The notes: a model not told the origin generated them from the letters alone. A stretch of 10,489 nucleotides of DNA from an uncultured Oscillospiraceae bacterium (GCA_934546725.1 CAKTED010000031.1:1-10489), one strand, 5' to 3'; positions 1-7,473 are shown, numbered from the stretch's first letter. Translations and numbers: made by a program.

Positions 1-1266
1 GAGGCGGACGGGGTCTACCACGTTTTCACCGTGCCGGACGCGGACAGGATCGTTTCCCGTCTCGAGGCGGGCACGAAGAGCGCCGTGGTCGTCGGCGGCG
101 GCTTCATAGGCCTTGAATCCGCCGAGAATCTGCGCGAAAAGGGCGTTGAGGTAACGATCGTCGAGCGCATGGATCAGATCATGAGCAATATGGACAGGGA
201 ATTTTCCGACGTGCTCATAGGCCACTTTGAGGAGATGGGCATAAAGGTCATCACCGGCGCCTCCGTTTCCGAGATCACCGGCGACGGCAGGGCAAACGGA
301 GTCGTCCTCGCCGACGGGCGCAGCATCCCCTGCGACATGGTCATCATGGCGGCGGGCGTCCGCTCGAGCATCGAGCTTGCGAAAATGGCGAATCTCCGCA
401 TCGGCGAGAGCGGCGGCGTCTGGACGGATGCGACAATGCGCACCTCCGACCCCGATATTTACGCCGCGGGCGATATGGTCGAGTCTCTCAACCTCGTTTC
501 CGGCAAAAAGGTCCGCATCCCGCTGGCGGGCAGCGCCAATAAGCAGGGCCGCGCGGCGGGCGCGAACGCGGCGGGCGGCAAGCTGCTGTTCAAAGGCGTG
601 CTCGGCACGGCCATCATCAAGGTCGGCGAGCTCACCGCCGCAAGAACGGGCCTGAACGCCCGCGAGGCGGAGCAGCTGGGCCGCGACTTTGAGAGCGTTT
701 ACGTCCCCGGCTTCAGCAACGCGACGTATTATCCGGACGCGATGCCCCTTATAATCAAGCTCACCGTTGAAAAGCAGAGCGGGAAGCTCCTCGGCGCTCA
801 GGCCATAGGCCGCAAGGGCATCGATAAGCGTATAGACGTGCTCGCCACGGCCATTTATTCCGGCCTGACTGTGTTCGATCTTGAAAATCTCGACCTTGCC
901 TACGCGCCGCCCTATTCCTCCGCGAAGGATCCCGTTATCAACGGCGGCATGATCGCGGCGAACATGATCCGCGGCGAGATGGACTATGTCCTCCCCTCCG
1001 ATATCCCGACCTGCAAGGCGGCGGGCGACGTTATTCTCGACGTCCGCAGCCAGGAGGAGTATGACGACGGACATATCGACGGCGCGGTGCTGCTGCCCAT
1101 CGACGAGCTGCGCGAGCGCTTCAGCGAGCTGGACAGGGCGAAAAGCTACGTTGTCTATTGCGGCGTGGGCTACCGCGCGTATAATTCCTGCCTCTTCCTG
1201 AAGGCCCACGGCTATAAGGTGAAGAACATGAGCGGCGGCATGCGCGCATATAACATGAACGTGTGA
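1..1266 (+). CDS. FAD/NAD(P)-dependent disulfide oxidoreductase with C-terminal rhodanese domain (CoA-disulfide reductase/NADH oxidase type), 5' partial
   Basis: The reading frame is open from base 1, and the codons before the GTG at 31 already fit the family (VYHVFTVPDADRI), so the true start lies outside the window. Seen: an NAD(P)-binding glycine motif VVGGGFIG (about nt 85-111); the second FAD-binding motif DIYAAGD (about nt 460-480); a dimerisation domain with the AYAPPYSSAKDP motif (about nt 900-930) typical of CoA-disulfide reductases; and a rhodanese domain from about nt 1000. The rhodanese has the LDVRSQEEYDDGHIDGA signature and a catalytic-loop Cys in YCGVGYR (Cys codon 1159-1161). 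Known of the family: such fusions reduce CoA disulfides, persulfides or polysulfides, or act as NADH oxidases, in the cytoplasm. The N-terminal FAD motif and redox-active Cys cannot be seen, so the exact reaction stays open. The next gene is 365 bp away, so this is probably the end of a separate transcription unit. Confidence 0.9.
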   Translation, partial: EADGVYHVFTVPDADRIVSRLEAGTKSAVVVGGGFIGLESAENLREKGVEVTIVERMDQIMSNMDREFSDVLIGHFEEMGIKVITGASVSEITGDGRANGVVLADGRSIPCDMVIMAAGVRSSIELAKMANLRIGESGGVWTDATMRTSDPDIYAAGDMVESLNLVSGKKVRIPLAGSANKQGRAAGANAAGGKLLFKGVLGTAIIKVGELTAARTGLNAREAEQLGRDFESVYVPGFSNATYYPDAMPLIIKLTVEKQSGKLLGAQAIGRKGIDKRIDVLATAIYSGLTVFDLENLDLAYAPPYSSAKDPVINGGMIAANMIRGEMDYVLPSDIPTCKAAGDVILDVRSQEEYDDGHIDGAVLLPIDELRERFSELDRAKSYVVYCGVGYRAYNSCLFLKAHGYKVKNMSGGMRAYNMNV

Positions 1267-1316
1267 TTTTTCAGGGGCGTGTCCGCGGACGCGTGAGGGG
1301 CGTGTTCACCACCTTC

Positions 1317-1376
1317 CTCCGTCATCATCGCGGAGCAGGGATCCCCCGGTCAGGGGCATGGCGGTACGAAACCGTG
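1317..1376 (+). repeat. Degenerate left half of the 142-bp palindromic intergenic repeat
   Basis: The stretch starting CCGTCATCAT, then GGATCCCCCGGTCAGGGGC and GGCGGTACGA, follows the order and spacing of the left arm of the intact copies (CCGTCATTCAGAGG, GGAATCCCCC, AGGGGCATGG, GTACGA at 2511-2566), with many mismatches and no right arm of its own. Just upstream, 1285-1293 (GCGGACGCG) resembles the family lead GTGGACGCG and sits in the 10-bp palindrome GTCCGCGGAC (1281-1290). It is best read as a decayed copy next to the intact one. The rest of 1267-1398 holds nothing else I can name. Confidence 0.5.
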
Positions 1377-1560
1377 GACGCGAAGACCCGAAGTCTCCGT
1401 CATTCAGAGGCCGCAGGCCGTGGAATCCCCGACGGAGGGGCGGAAAGGTAGTCATCGTTACCTCGGCGGAACCAACCGGGGGATTCTTCGGTCGCTTTGC
1501 TCCCTCTGAATGACAGCATAATCGGGGGATTCTTCGGTCGCTACGCTCCCTCTGAATGAC
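1374..1560 (+). repeat. Palindromic intergenic repeat R1 (lead, inverted ends, extra right arm)
   Basis: The lead GTGGACGCG is at 1374-1382, left end GTCATTCAGAGG at 1399-1410, and its exact reverse complement CCTCTGAATGAC at 1503-1514. A second, tandem right arm follows at 1523-1560. The left arm carries a tip hairpin GGCC-gca-GGCC (1409-1419), and GGAATCCCC can pair with GGGGATTC inside. Predicted folding is a multi-branched hairpin on either strand. No ORF here is credible. It is probably a non-autonomous, MITE-like or REP-like element; no transposase is in the window. A transcript running through it would form a large hairpin, but there is no U-tract to make a clear intrinsic terminator. 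Confidence 0.85.
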
Positions 1561-1631
1561 GTGCGTGTGGTGAGTGAGCAGCGTGCGCTTTACATATCCA
1601 ACAATATTAAAAATCGAACGGAAGACATTCC

Positions 1632-2444
1632 GTGACTGTACAGCAATATAATGAATACGGCAAATTCATCGAAAATACCCTTCGCCTCGAGTCCTATCCT
1701 CTTGCCATCAAATGGTTCGACAACCTTGACGATATCCCGAAGGATGCCATTTTCCCGAAGCGCGACCTCGGTCACCACATGGCGTTTTGTCAGGCCAAGG
1801 CCATGAGCAGAATGCGCGGCGCGACCATCGCGCTTGCAAAGGACGACCACTGGTGCTGGAATCCCCTCATAGCCTTCGGCATGGTGGACTGCACCCCCGG
1901 CACGGAGTATTTCGACATCATAAAGAAATACATTGGCGTTCCCCAGGAGAAGGCGGAGCAGTTCCTGACTGATTTCCCCCGCCTGGAGCTTGGCAAATGC
2001 AAGGCGGTTGTTACCTCCCCGCTCTATAAGTGTGAATTTGAGCCGGACATTATTGTCATCTATTCCAACACCATGCAGCTCAACACCATGCTGCGCGCCG
2101 TCAAGTCCATGACCGGCACCTACGTCAAGAGCGAGTTCGACGGCATCGATTCCTGCGCCTATGCCACCGTTCCGCCCTTCCTGAACGGTCAGTACCGCGT
2201 TACCGTTCCCGACCCCGGCGACGTTGAGCGCGCCCGCGCGGGCAAGGACGAGATGATCTTCTCCGTCCCCACCGGCAAGCTTGAGGAGCTCTGCAAGGGC
2301 CTGAAGATGATCGAGGACATGCACATGGATTACCGCAACACCCCCTGGTGCTATCCGCTCGACTTCGAGCGTCCCCCGTTCTATAACGAGATATTCGAGA
2401 TGTGGGGTCTCGACAAGGGCGAGGACTGGGGCAAGGTAAAATAA
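1632..2444 (+). CDS. DUF169 (COG2043-type) family protein
   Basis: A 270-residue protein whose layout fits DUF169 (Pfam PF02596). Family-like pieces are LRLESYPLAIKW near residues 17-28, an FCQA cysteine motif (Cys53), a conserved-style Cys75 in DDHWCW, AFGMVDCTPG (81-90), FDGIDSCAYATV with Cys175 (169-180), and a PTGKLEELCKG tail region (213-223). There is no signal peptide or membrane segment, so it is probably cytoplasmic. The function of the family is unknown; the cysteines could bind metal or a cofactor, but this is inference. The start is a GTG: GGAAG at 1620-1624 gives a 7-nt spacing, and no upstream in-frame ATG is near. It stands alone between two repeat blocks with no close operon partner. 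Its codon use looks like that of its neighbours. Confidence 0.85.
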   Translation: MTVQQYNEYGKFIENTLRLESYPLAIKWFDNLDDIPKDAIFPKRDLGHHMAFCQAKAMSRMRGATIALAKDDHWCWNPLIAFGMVDCTPGTEYFDIIKKYIGVPQEKAEQFLTDFPRLELGKCKAVVTSPLYKCEFEPDIIVIYSNTMQLNTMLRAVKSMTGTYVKSEFDGIDSCAYATVPPFLNGQYRVTVPDPGDVERARAGKDEMIFSVPTGKLEELCKGLKMIEDMHMDYRNTPWCYPLDFERPPFYNEIFEMWGLDKGEDWGKVK

Positions 2445-2487
2445 TTTTTTTAAGTCTTCCATATACGCGGGAGGTTTAAAGGTTTCC

Positions 2488-2629
2488 GTGGACGCGGAAA
2501 CTCAAAGTCTCCGTCATTCAGAGGCCGCAGGCCGTGGAATCCCCCACGGAGGGGCATGGTAGTACGATATCGTTACTCTCCAGCAACCATCGAGGGGATT
2601 CTTCGGTCGCTACGCTCCCTCTGAATGAC
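2488..2629 (+). repeat. Palindromic intergenic repeat R2, intact 142-bp copy
   Basis: The lead GTGGACGCG is at 2488-2496, left end GTCATTCAGAGG at 2513-2524, and right end CCTCTGAATGAC at 2618-2629. The left tip is GGCC-gca-GGCC, as in R1. The right tip has the GGTCGC-tac-GCTCCC form, which pairs except for a 2x2 internal loop. GGAATCCCC on the left pairs with GGGGATTC on the right. It begins 44 bp after the DUF169 stop, beyond a run of seven T at 2446-2452 that has no stem before it. Confidence 0.9.
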
Positions 2630-2662
2630 GTGCGTGTGGTGAGTGCGCGGCGGGGCGCGTCC

Positions 2663-2987
2663 GTGGACGCGTAGGCCCAAAGTTTCCGTCATTCAGAGGG
2701 GTGCGTCAGCACCCCGTGGAATCCCATATGGAGGGGCGGAAGGGTACGACGCGCGTTGGGCTCCCCTGTGTAAGGGGAGCTGGGCGCGAAGCGCTCTGAG
2801 GGGTTGTCCGTCCAGGGCCGTTACTGCACAGTGGGCGTTACTACTGAGGTCTGCCCACACGATGGGGTCAATCCCTCCGTCAGCCTTCGGCTGCCACCTC
2901 CCTTTACACAAGGGAGGCCAAAGTTGTCGTTACTCCGGAGAAACCAACCGTGGGATTCTTCGCCTGCCTGCGCAGGCTCTGAATGAC
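2663..2987 (+). repeat. Palindromic intergenic repeat R3, interrupted by a second repeat
   Basis: The lead GTGGACGCG is at 2663-2671, left end GTCATTCAGAGG at 2688-2699, and right end GCTCTGAATGAC at 2976-2987. The left tip is an extended hairpin GGGGTGC-gtca-GCACCCC (2698-2715), and the right tip is GCCTGC-ctgc-GCAGGC (2962-2977). Both differ in sequence from R1 and R2 but pair perfectly. The middle, which is about 60 bp in other copies, is expanded by a separate inverted-repeat element at 2757-2920. After that, the usual GTCGTTAC and AACCAACCG segments resume. Confidence 0.85.
2757..2920 (+). repeat. Second-family inverted-repeat element nested in R3
   Basis: The left end TGGGCTCCCCTGTGTAAGGG mirrors the right end CCCTTTACACAAGGGAGGCC as near-perfect inverted repeats. 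Inside, both arms carry a small hairpin followed by a matching segment: GCGCgaaGCGC then TGAGGGGTTGTC on the left, and GACGGAGGGATTGACC after the AGCCgaaGGCT-type tip on the complement of the right. This resembles the short CTCCC...GGGAG intergenic elements that I recall from gut Clostridia genomes. It carries no credible gene. The ORFs that cross it follow the palindrome and have no family features. Confidence 0.75.
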
Positions 2988-3004
2988 AGCAAAATTTAAG
3001 CCCC

Positions 3005-3160
3005 GTCCCCCACTGAACGACAGCAACAACCCCCGCATTCCAATTCCATATTACACCTTTACCCCGCCGGAGCCGGCGAAAAGCGCCCGTGTGCGGACGT
3101 TTTTCGGTAGCTCTGACGCGTCAAAGAGAAATACCAGGCCATAATAAAAGGAGCGATCAG
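3005..3160 (+). other. Leader region of the dehydratase-like gene, with a decayed repeat arm and a small palindrome
   Basis: CACTGAACGACAGC (3011-3024) resembles the repeat right end CTCTGAATGACAGC and is probably a decayed half copy. CGCCGG-ag-CCGGCG (3065-3078) is a perfect 6-bp stem on a 2-nt loop. No T-run follows it, so it is not a standard terminator and could equally be an operator. I could not assign a convincing -35/-10 pair. The region ends in the ribosome binding site AAAGGAG (3147-3153). Confidence 0.35.
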
Positions 3161-4354
3161 ATGAAAATTACGAAAGTAGACGTATTCCAGTTCCGCTGTG
3201 ACGTGCCTATCCCCAACCGGCCCGTGGGCTGCCGTATCTACACTGACGAGGGTATATACGGCGACGGCGAGGGCTCCATGTCCTACGGTACCGGCTCTGA
3301 GGCGGCCTTCGGCATGATCGAGGCGCTGGCCAATATGATAATAGGCATGGATCCGCTTGACAACGAGGTCATCTGGGACAAAATGCACCGCACGACCTTC
3401 TGGGGACAGAGTCCCGGGCCGGTGGTTTTCTCCGGCATCAGCGCGATAGACATCGCCCTTTGGGACATTAAGGGCAAGGTCTGCAATATGCCGCTTTACC
3501 GCCTGCTCGGCGGGAAGCAGCGCCAGGACCTCCGCTGCTACGCCAGTCAGCTCCAGCACGGCTTCAAGGGCTATCACGACTTCGCGTTCTCCACGGACAA
3601 GTACGTCGAGGTGTCCAAATACGTCGTTGACGAGCTTGGCTACGATGCCATAAAGATCGACTTCCTTACCTTCGACCGCGACCCCAAGCTCCCGCCCCTT
3701 ACAAACGAGCAGCGGCGCGGCCCCATGAGCCCGTACTTCGTGCAGCTTGCCGAGGAGCGCGTTGCCGCAGTGCGCGAGGCCGTCGGTCCCAATGTTGACA
3801 TAATCATCGAAAACCACTCCAATCTCGACGCGCTTTCGGCGATACAGCTTGCCCGCGCCGTGGAAAAGTATAATATCTTCTTCTTTGAGGAGCCGAACAC
3901 GCCCTCGCCCAAGACGGCAAAATATATCCGCGAGAGCATAAGCATCCCCATAGCCAATGGCGAACGAATCTTCTCCCGCTGGCAGTACGCCCCGTATTTT
4001 GAGGACATGTCCATCCAGATAGCCCAGCCCGACCTTACGAGCTGCGGCGGTCTCACCGAGGGTAAGAAGATCTGCGATATGGCGCACACCTACGACGTGG
4101 CCGTTCAGGCGCACGTCTGCGGAACGCCGCTCTCCACCGCGCTCTCGCTGCACCTTGAGTCCGCCATACCGAACTTCATCATCCACGAGCAGCACTGCGT
4201 CTGCCTGCACCAGTACATGAAGGATCTCTGCGTACACGATTACCAGCCCGTGAAGGGACGCTTCGTAACGCCCGAGCTGCCCGGCATAGGCAACGAGTGG
4301 ACGGAAAAGGCCATGACCGAGGCAAGAATGAAGAAGACCGTCACGAAGGACTGA
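3161..4354 (+). CDS. Enolase-superfamily (mandelate racemase/muconate lactonizing enzyme) acid-sugar dehydratase-like protein, copy 1
   Basis: 397 residues, cytoplasmic, with the N-terminal capping domain (about 1-115) and the C-terminal TIM barrel. Visible barrel-end residues, in order, are K165-I-D167; E217-N-H219 (metal ligand plus possible acid/base His); E243-E244-P; E268 in NGERIFSRW; D291 in QPDLTSCGG; H318 in AHVCGTP; and E343 in IHEQH. The GER, QPD, GG and His blocks resemble D-galactonate and D-mannonate dehydratases, which remove water from aldonic acids to give 2-keto-3-deoxyaldonates. The first metal ligand is Glu rather than the usual Asp. About 52 residues separate the KxD motif from E217, longer than in mandelate racemase, which suggests a long active-site loop. 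The ATG at 3161 is chosen over an upstream in-frame start because AAAGGAG (3147-3153) precedes it by 7 nt. The LarA-like gene follows 51 bp later, so they are probably cotranscribed. The substrate is unknown. Confidence 0.9.
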   Translation: MKITKVDVFQFRCDVPIPNRPVGCRIYTDEGIYGDGEGSMSYGTGSEAAFGMIEALANMIIGMDPLDNEVIWDKMHRTTFWGQSPGPVVFSGISAIDIALWDIKGKVCNMPLYRLLGGKQRQDLRCYASQLQHGFKGYHDFAFSTDKYVEVSKYVVDELGYDAIKIDFLTFDRDPKLPPLTNEQRRGPMSPYFVQLAEERVAAVREAVGPNVDIIIENHSNLDALSAIQLARAVEKYNIFFFEEPNTPSPKTAKYIRESISIPIANGERIFSRWQYAPYFEDMSIQIAQPDLTSCGGLTEGKKICDMAHTYDVAVQAHVCGTPLSTALSLHLESAIPNFIIHEQHCVCLHQYMKDLCVHDYQPVKGRFVTPELPGIGNEWTEKAMTEARMKKTVTKD

Positions 4355-4392
4355 CGCGCGAATATCCCACCCCTGCCTGAAAAATTAAACGG

Positions 4393-4400
4393 GGAGGTGA
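4393..4400 (+). promoter_or_regulatory. Full-length Shine-Dalgarno sequence fixing the LarA-like start
   Basis: GGAGGTGA matches the 16S rRNA tail without a mismatch and lies 5 nt before the ATG at 4406. An in-frame GTG at 4397 falls inside this sequence, so it is unlikely to be the start. Confidence 0.85.
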
Positions 4401-4405
4401 GAACA

Positions 4406-5656
4406 ATGGAATTTACACTTGCTCAGAACAGCTGGTTCGGCGGCGAGGCGGCGAAGATAACCCTGCCGGACGACTGGGACGTTACCTGGTGCGGCATCGA
4501 GGCGGATTCCGCGCCCGTGCTCACGCGCGCGGAGCTGAAGGCGGTCATCGACAGCCCGACCGGCTCCGGGACGATCTCCGAGCTTGCCCGGGGCAAAAAG
4601 GAGGTCGCCATAGTCTTTGACGACATGAGCCGAGGTACGCCCTGCGCCGATATCGCCGAGATGATCGTTGACGAGCTGCTTGCCTCGGGCATTGACAGGC
4701 GGCATATCCGCTTCATCTGCGCGCTTGGCAGCCATGGCTCCTGCGACAGGACGTTTTTTGAAAAAAAGCTGGGGCCGCGTATCGTCCGCGAGTTCGCGAT
4801 ATTCAACCATAACGCTTTTCAGAACACGACGTATGTCGGCACGACGAAGGGCGGAGTGGAGCTTTACATAAACTCCGAGCTGATGGCCTGCGACCTGAAG
4901 ATAGGCATAGGCAGCATAAGCCCGCACCCCGTGAACGGCTTCGGCGGCGCGAAGATCGTCGCCATCGGCTGCGGCGACATCCGCACGATATCGCAGCTGC
5001 ACGATGCCTGCCGGCGCGGCATGGTCGAGGAGGGGCTTTCCTTCGTCGAATGTACCGGCAACCTCGCCCACAGCGCCATGCGCCGCGAGATCGAGGAGGC
5101 CGGGCGGCTCATCGGCCTTGACTTCAAGGTAGACGCGGTGCTCAATTCAAACTGCGGGATCGTCGCGCTCACGGCGGGCGACCCGGTCGAGGAGTATTAT
5201 AAGGGCGTCGAGTACGCCATACGCTATAATTTCGCCGCGAAGAAGCCCGAAAATATGGACGTTGTTATCGTAAACGCCAACGTCAAGGCGAACGAGGCGG
5301 GGCTTGCCATCGGCCTGGGCGGCTTCCTGCTCCGGCCAAACGGAACGATAGTTATCGTGGACTTCATAAGGAGCGGGCAGGTCCTGCACCAGTACAGCGG
5401 CCCGTCGGGCTGGTTTACCGGCGGCCCGGGCTACCGGGGGCGCAACCCGATGAACGGCGTTGAAAGGGTCATCCTCTATACGCCGAACCCGGACTTTTCC
5501 TCGGTAATAAACTTCGGCGACCCGGATAAGATCGAAATGGTCTGCTCCTGGGAGGAGGTCCTGCGCCTGCTTGGCAAATACGGCGCGGGGACCAGGTCCG
5601 CCGTCGTTGCCGATGGCACGATAACGGCCTATCCCGTTGGACAGAAAAATGGATGA
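4406..5656 (+). CDS. LarA-family nickel-pincer 2-hydroxyacid racemase/epimerase homologue
   Basis: 416 residues, no signal peptide. The N-terminal half matches the lactate racemase LarA fold (DUF2088). It has FDDMSRGTP (71-79) with D72 and R76; ALGSHGSCD with H110; YVGTTKGG (143-150); ISPHPVNGFGGAK with H174 and K183; and H199 in SQLHDA. These correspond to D72, R75, H108, H174, K184 and H200 of Lactiplantibacillus LarA, where the Lys carries the nickel pincer nucleotide and two His act as acid/base. K294 in NVKANEA is a candidate for the C-terminal-domain Lys. All key residues are present, though the H174-Lys spacing is one residue shorter. Known LarA homologues act on lactate, malate, phenyllactate, 2-hydroxyglutarate or D-gluconate. 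Sitting between two sugar-acid-dehydratase-like genes, a C2-epimerase of an aldonate is my preferred inference. The larB, larC and larE cofactor genes are not in the window. The solute-binding protein gene starts 80 bp downstream. Confidence 0.87.
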   Translation: MEFTLAQNSWFGGEAAKITLPDDWDVTWCGIEADSAPVLTRAELKAVIDSPTGSGTISELARGKKEVAIVFDDMSRGTPCADIAEMIVDELLASGIDRRHIRFICALGSHGSCDRTFFEKKLGPRIVREFAIFNHNAFQNTTYVGTTKGGVELYINSELMACDLKIGIGSISPHPVNGFGGAKIVAIGCGDIRTISQLHDACRRGMVEEGLSFVECTGNLAHSAMRREIEEAGRLIGLDFKVDAVLNSNCGIVALTAGDPVEEYYKGVEYAIRYNFAAKKPENMDVVIVNANVKANEAGLAIGLGGFLLRPNGTIVIVDFIRSGQVLHQYSGPSGWFTGGPGYRGRNPMNGVERVILYTPNPDFSSVINFGDPDKIEMVCSWEEVLRLLGKYGAGTRSAVVADGTITAYPVGQKNG

Positions 5657-5677
5657 AGTAAGAGCATTACAAAATCG

Positions 5678-5706
5678 TATCTCTGAATCATCAGACTTGA
5701 GATAAC
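5678..5706 (+). other. Small imperfect hairpin between the LarA-like and binding-protein genes
   Basis: TATC-TCTGA-atca-TCAGA-cttga-GATA can form a 5-bp stem with a 4-nt loop, extended by 4 bp after a one-sided bulge. There is no T-run, so it is not a clear terminator. It could instead modulate expression or transcript processing ahead of the highly expressed lipoprotein gene. The signal is weak and may be chance. Confidence 0.3.
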
Positions 5707-5736
5707 ATTAAATAAATAATGAAAGGACGAACACAA

Positions 5737-7473
5737 ATGAAAAAACGCATTGCTCTTTTACTCGCAATCGCATTCATCGTCGCCCTTTTCTCCGGCTGCG
5801 GCGGCAGCAATGATGAGGCGAAAAATACCGCAAAGCCCGATGTATCCGCAAGCGGAGCTGGCGACGATCAGCCCACGAGCACGCCCGAGGAAAGCTCTGA
5901 TTATAAGTTTGCCACGGGCAAATTTGCCGCGGACGAGCGCGGCCTGGCCACCGAAAAATACGATTATGAGCTTCCCTTCTGCACCACCGGCGAAACACTC
6001 ACGTTCTGGACGGTGTGCTGGAACCCGGAGTATATCCCCGAGGAGGGCTACAGCAGCATGCGCTTCCCCGAGGAGCTGAAGGCTCAGACGGGCGTAAACA
6101 TTGAGTACACCATCGTAACAATGGACGCAATGAAGCAGAACTATGCCGTGCTTCTTGCGGCGGATAATCTCAGCGATCTGATGTGCCACGGCGCAAGCTA
6201 CTATTCAGGCACGGTAAAGGAAGCCGTTGAGGACGGATATTTCGTAAATATTTACGATTACCGCGAGTACTGCCCCAACTATATGTATGAGGCCGCCTAC
6301 CGCGACCCCTCTGATAAGAACACTTATGCCGACGTTTTCTATGAGGATGACTTCGTCTATTCCTTCTGGGATCTTTATGACGGCAAGGTCGTGAGCATGG
6401 GACCCGTCGTGAGAAACGACTGGCTCGAGAAGATCGGCATGACCCGCGACGGTATCCGCACCTGGGACGATGTTTATGACATGATGGTTGCGGAGAAGGC
6501 CGCAGGCCTTTCCACCGCGCCATGGCAGCTTATAAACACCCTTGAGATAAACAACGCGAACATATTCAGCTCCTTCGATACCATCGGCTACACCGATCCT
6601 GCCGCGCTTCAGCAGCCCTATCAGATTAACGGCGAGGTGCAGATGCTGCACACAAATCAGAACGACCATGACCTCGTTTCCTACCTTAACAAGTGCTGGA
6701 ACGCCGGTCTTATCGACCCTGACTGGGCGGGCGCGGCAAGCAATAACGACTATCTCAGCAAGATCGATAACGTCGGCTTTTTTGCCACCACCAGCTCCGG
6801 CATCATGACCCTTGAGGGCGGCTGCTCCGACCCGGACGCCGAGTTCGTTACCGTTCGCAAGATCATGAAGGAGGAGGGGCAGACGCTCCACGTCGGCGAG
6901 GCCGCGTCCCGCAAGTCCTACGGCGAGACCAGCATCTCCGCCTCCTGCGAGAACATCCCGCTGGCCGTTACCTGGTGCGACTTCCGCTATTCCGACGGCG
7001 GCTATAACCTCATCAATTACGGTGTTGAGGGCTATACATGGGAGTATAACGAAAACGGCGAGATCCGCCTGACCGATCAGGTTCTCAACAATCCTGACGG
7101 CCTGGCCGCAACCTGGTGCCTGCTTCTCTATGCGCTCAATAACCTCGCAGACTGCGGTCTTGAGGACAGCAACCGCAAGCTTGCCTATGAGGGCGGTGAA
7201 AAATACGTTGAGTTTGGCGAGATATGGACGGATTTCAAATACGACGGCGCTTACGAGTGGCCCGCAGGCCTGAACCTGAGCGACGAGGATCAGCAGCGCG
7301 TTAACGCGTACTCCAACGATGTTGTTACCTACATCGCCGAGAACTTTACCGCGTTTGTTGATAACTCCAAGCCCTTAAGCGAGTGGGATTCCTATGTTGC
7401 CGGACTTGCGGGCATAGGTCTGAACGACATTAAGGCGATCTATCAGGATACGCTTGACGCATATAACGCGTAA
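5737..7473 (+). CDS. Extracellular solute-binding lipoprotein of carbohydrate ABC-transporter type
   Basis: 578 residues from the ATG at 5737. AAAGGA (5722-5727) is 9 nt upstream; the ATG at 5719 would put extra polar residues before the signal peptide. Seen: MKKR basic start, hydrophobic stretch 5-18, lipobox FSGC with lipidated Cys21, then a low-complexity Ser/Gly/Thr/Pro-rich linker to about residue 55. The mature domain opens with TLTFWTVCWNP, contains RFPEELKAQTGVNIEY and a Trp/Tyr-rich body, and ends in SEWDSYVAGLAGIGLNDIKAIYQ. This pattern is typical of large (about 500-560 residue) family-1 solute-binding proteins such as the YtcQ/LplA type. It would sit on the outer face of the cytoplasmic membrane and deliver a sugar or sugar-derived ligand to a permease. 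No permease is adjacent, which is odd: it lies between the LarA-like and second dehydratase-like genes. The ligand is unknown; a sugar acid is suggested only by context. Confidence 0.9.
   Translation: MKKRIALLLAIAFIVALFSGCGGSNDEAKNTAKPDVSASGAGDDQPTSTPEESSDYKFATGKFAADERGLATEKYDYELPFCTTGETLTFWTVCWNPEYIPEEGYSSMRFPEELKAQTGVNIEYTIVTMDAMKQNYAVLLAADNLSDLMCHGASYYSGTVKEAVEDGYFVNIYDYREYCPNYMYEAAYRDPSDKNTYADVFYEDDFVYSFWDLYDGKVVSMGPVVRNDWLEKIGMTRDGIRTWDDVYDMMVAEKAAGLSTAPWQLINTLEINNANIFSSFDTIGYTDPAALQQPYQINGEVQMLHTNQNDHDLVSYLNKCWNAGLIDPDWAGAASNNDYLSKIDNVGFFATTSSGIMTLEGGCSDPDAEFVTVRKIMKEEGQTLHVGEAASRKSYGETSISASCENIPLAVTWCDFRYSDGGYNLINYGVEGYTWEYNENGEIRLTDQVLNNPDGLAATWCLLLYALNNLADCGLEDSNRKLAYEGGEKYVEFGEIWTDFKYDGAYEWPAGLNLSDEDQQRVNAYSNDVVTYIAENFTAFVDNSKPLSEWDSYVAGLAGIGLNDIKAIYQDTLDAYNA

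Noticed and set aside
2446..2452. T-run after the DUF169 gene as an intrinsic terminator
   Set aside because: There is no stable GC-rich stem immediately before the T-run.
1590..2462. Long open frame on the - strand opposite the DUF169 gene
   Set aside because: The + strand matches DUF169 throughout; the reverse frame is a compositional shadow.
1374..2990. CRISPR array, suggested by the recurring repeats
   Set aside because: The units are about 142 bp with inverted ends, irregularly spaced and found in both orientations. There are no uniform short spacers and no cas genes.
2643..2999. Possible small protein of 118 residues across R3
   Set aside because: It is made wholly of repeat and palindrome sequence, with no ribosome binding site and no protein-like features. 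The same holds for frames at 1263-1451, 7570-7807 and 9118-9395.
3059..4237. Long open frame on the - strand opposite the first dehydratase-like gene
   Set aside because: The + strand protein has a complete set of enolase-superfamily motifs and a good ribosome binding site. The antisense translation is rich in Val, Ala, Gly, His and Arg, with no family features, as expected opposite a GC-rich gene.
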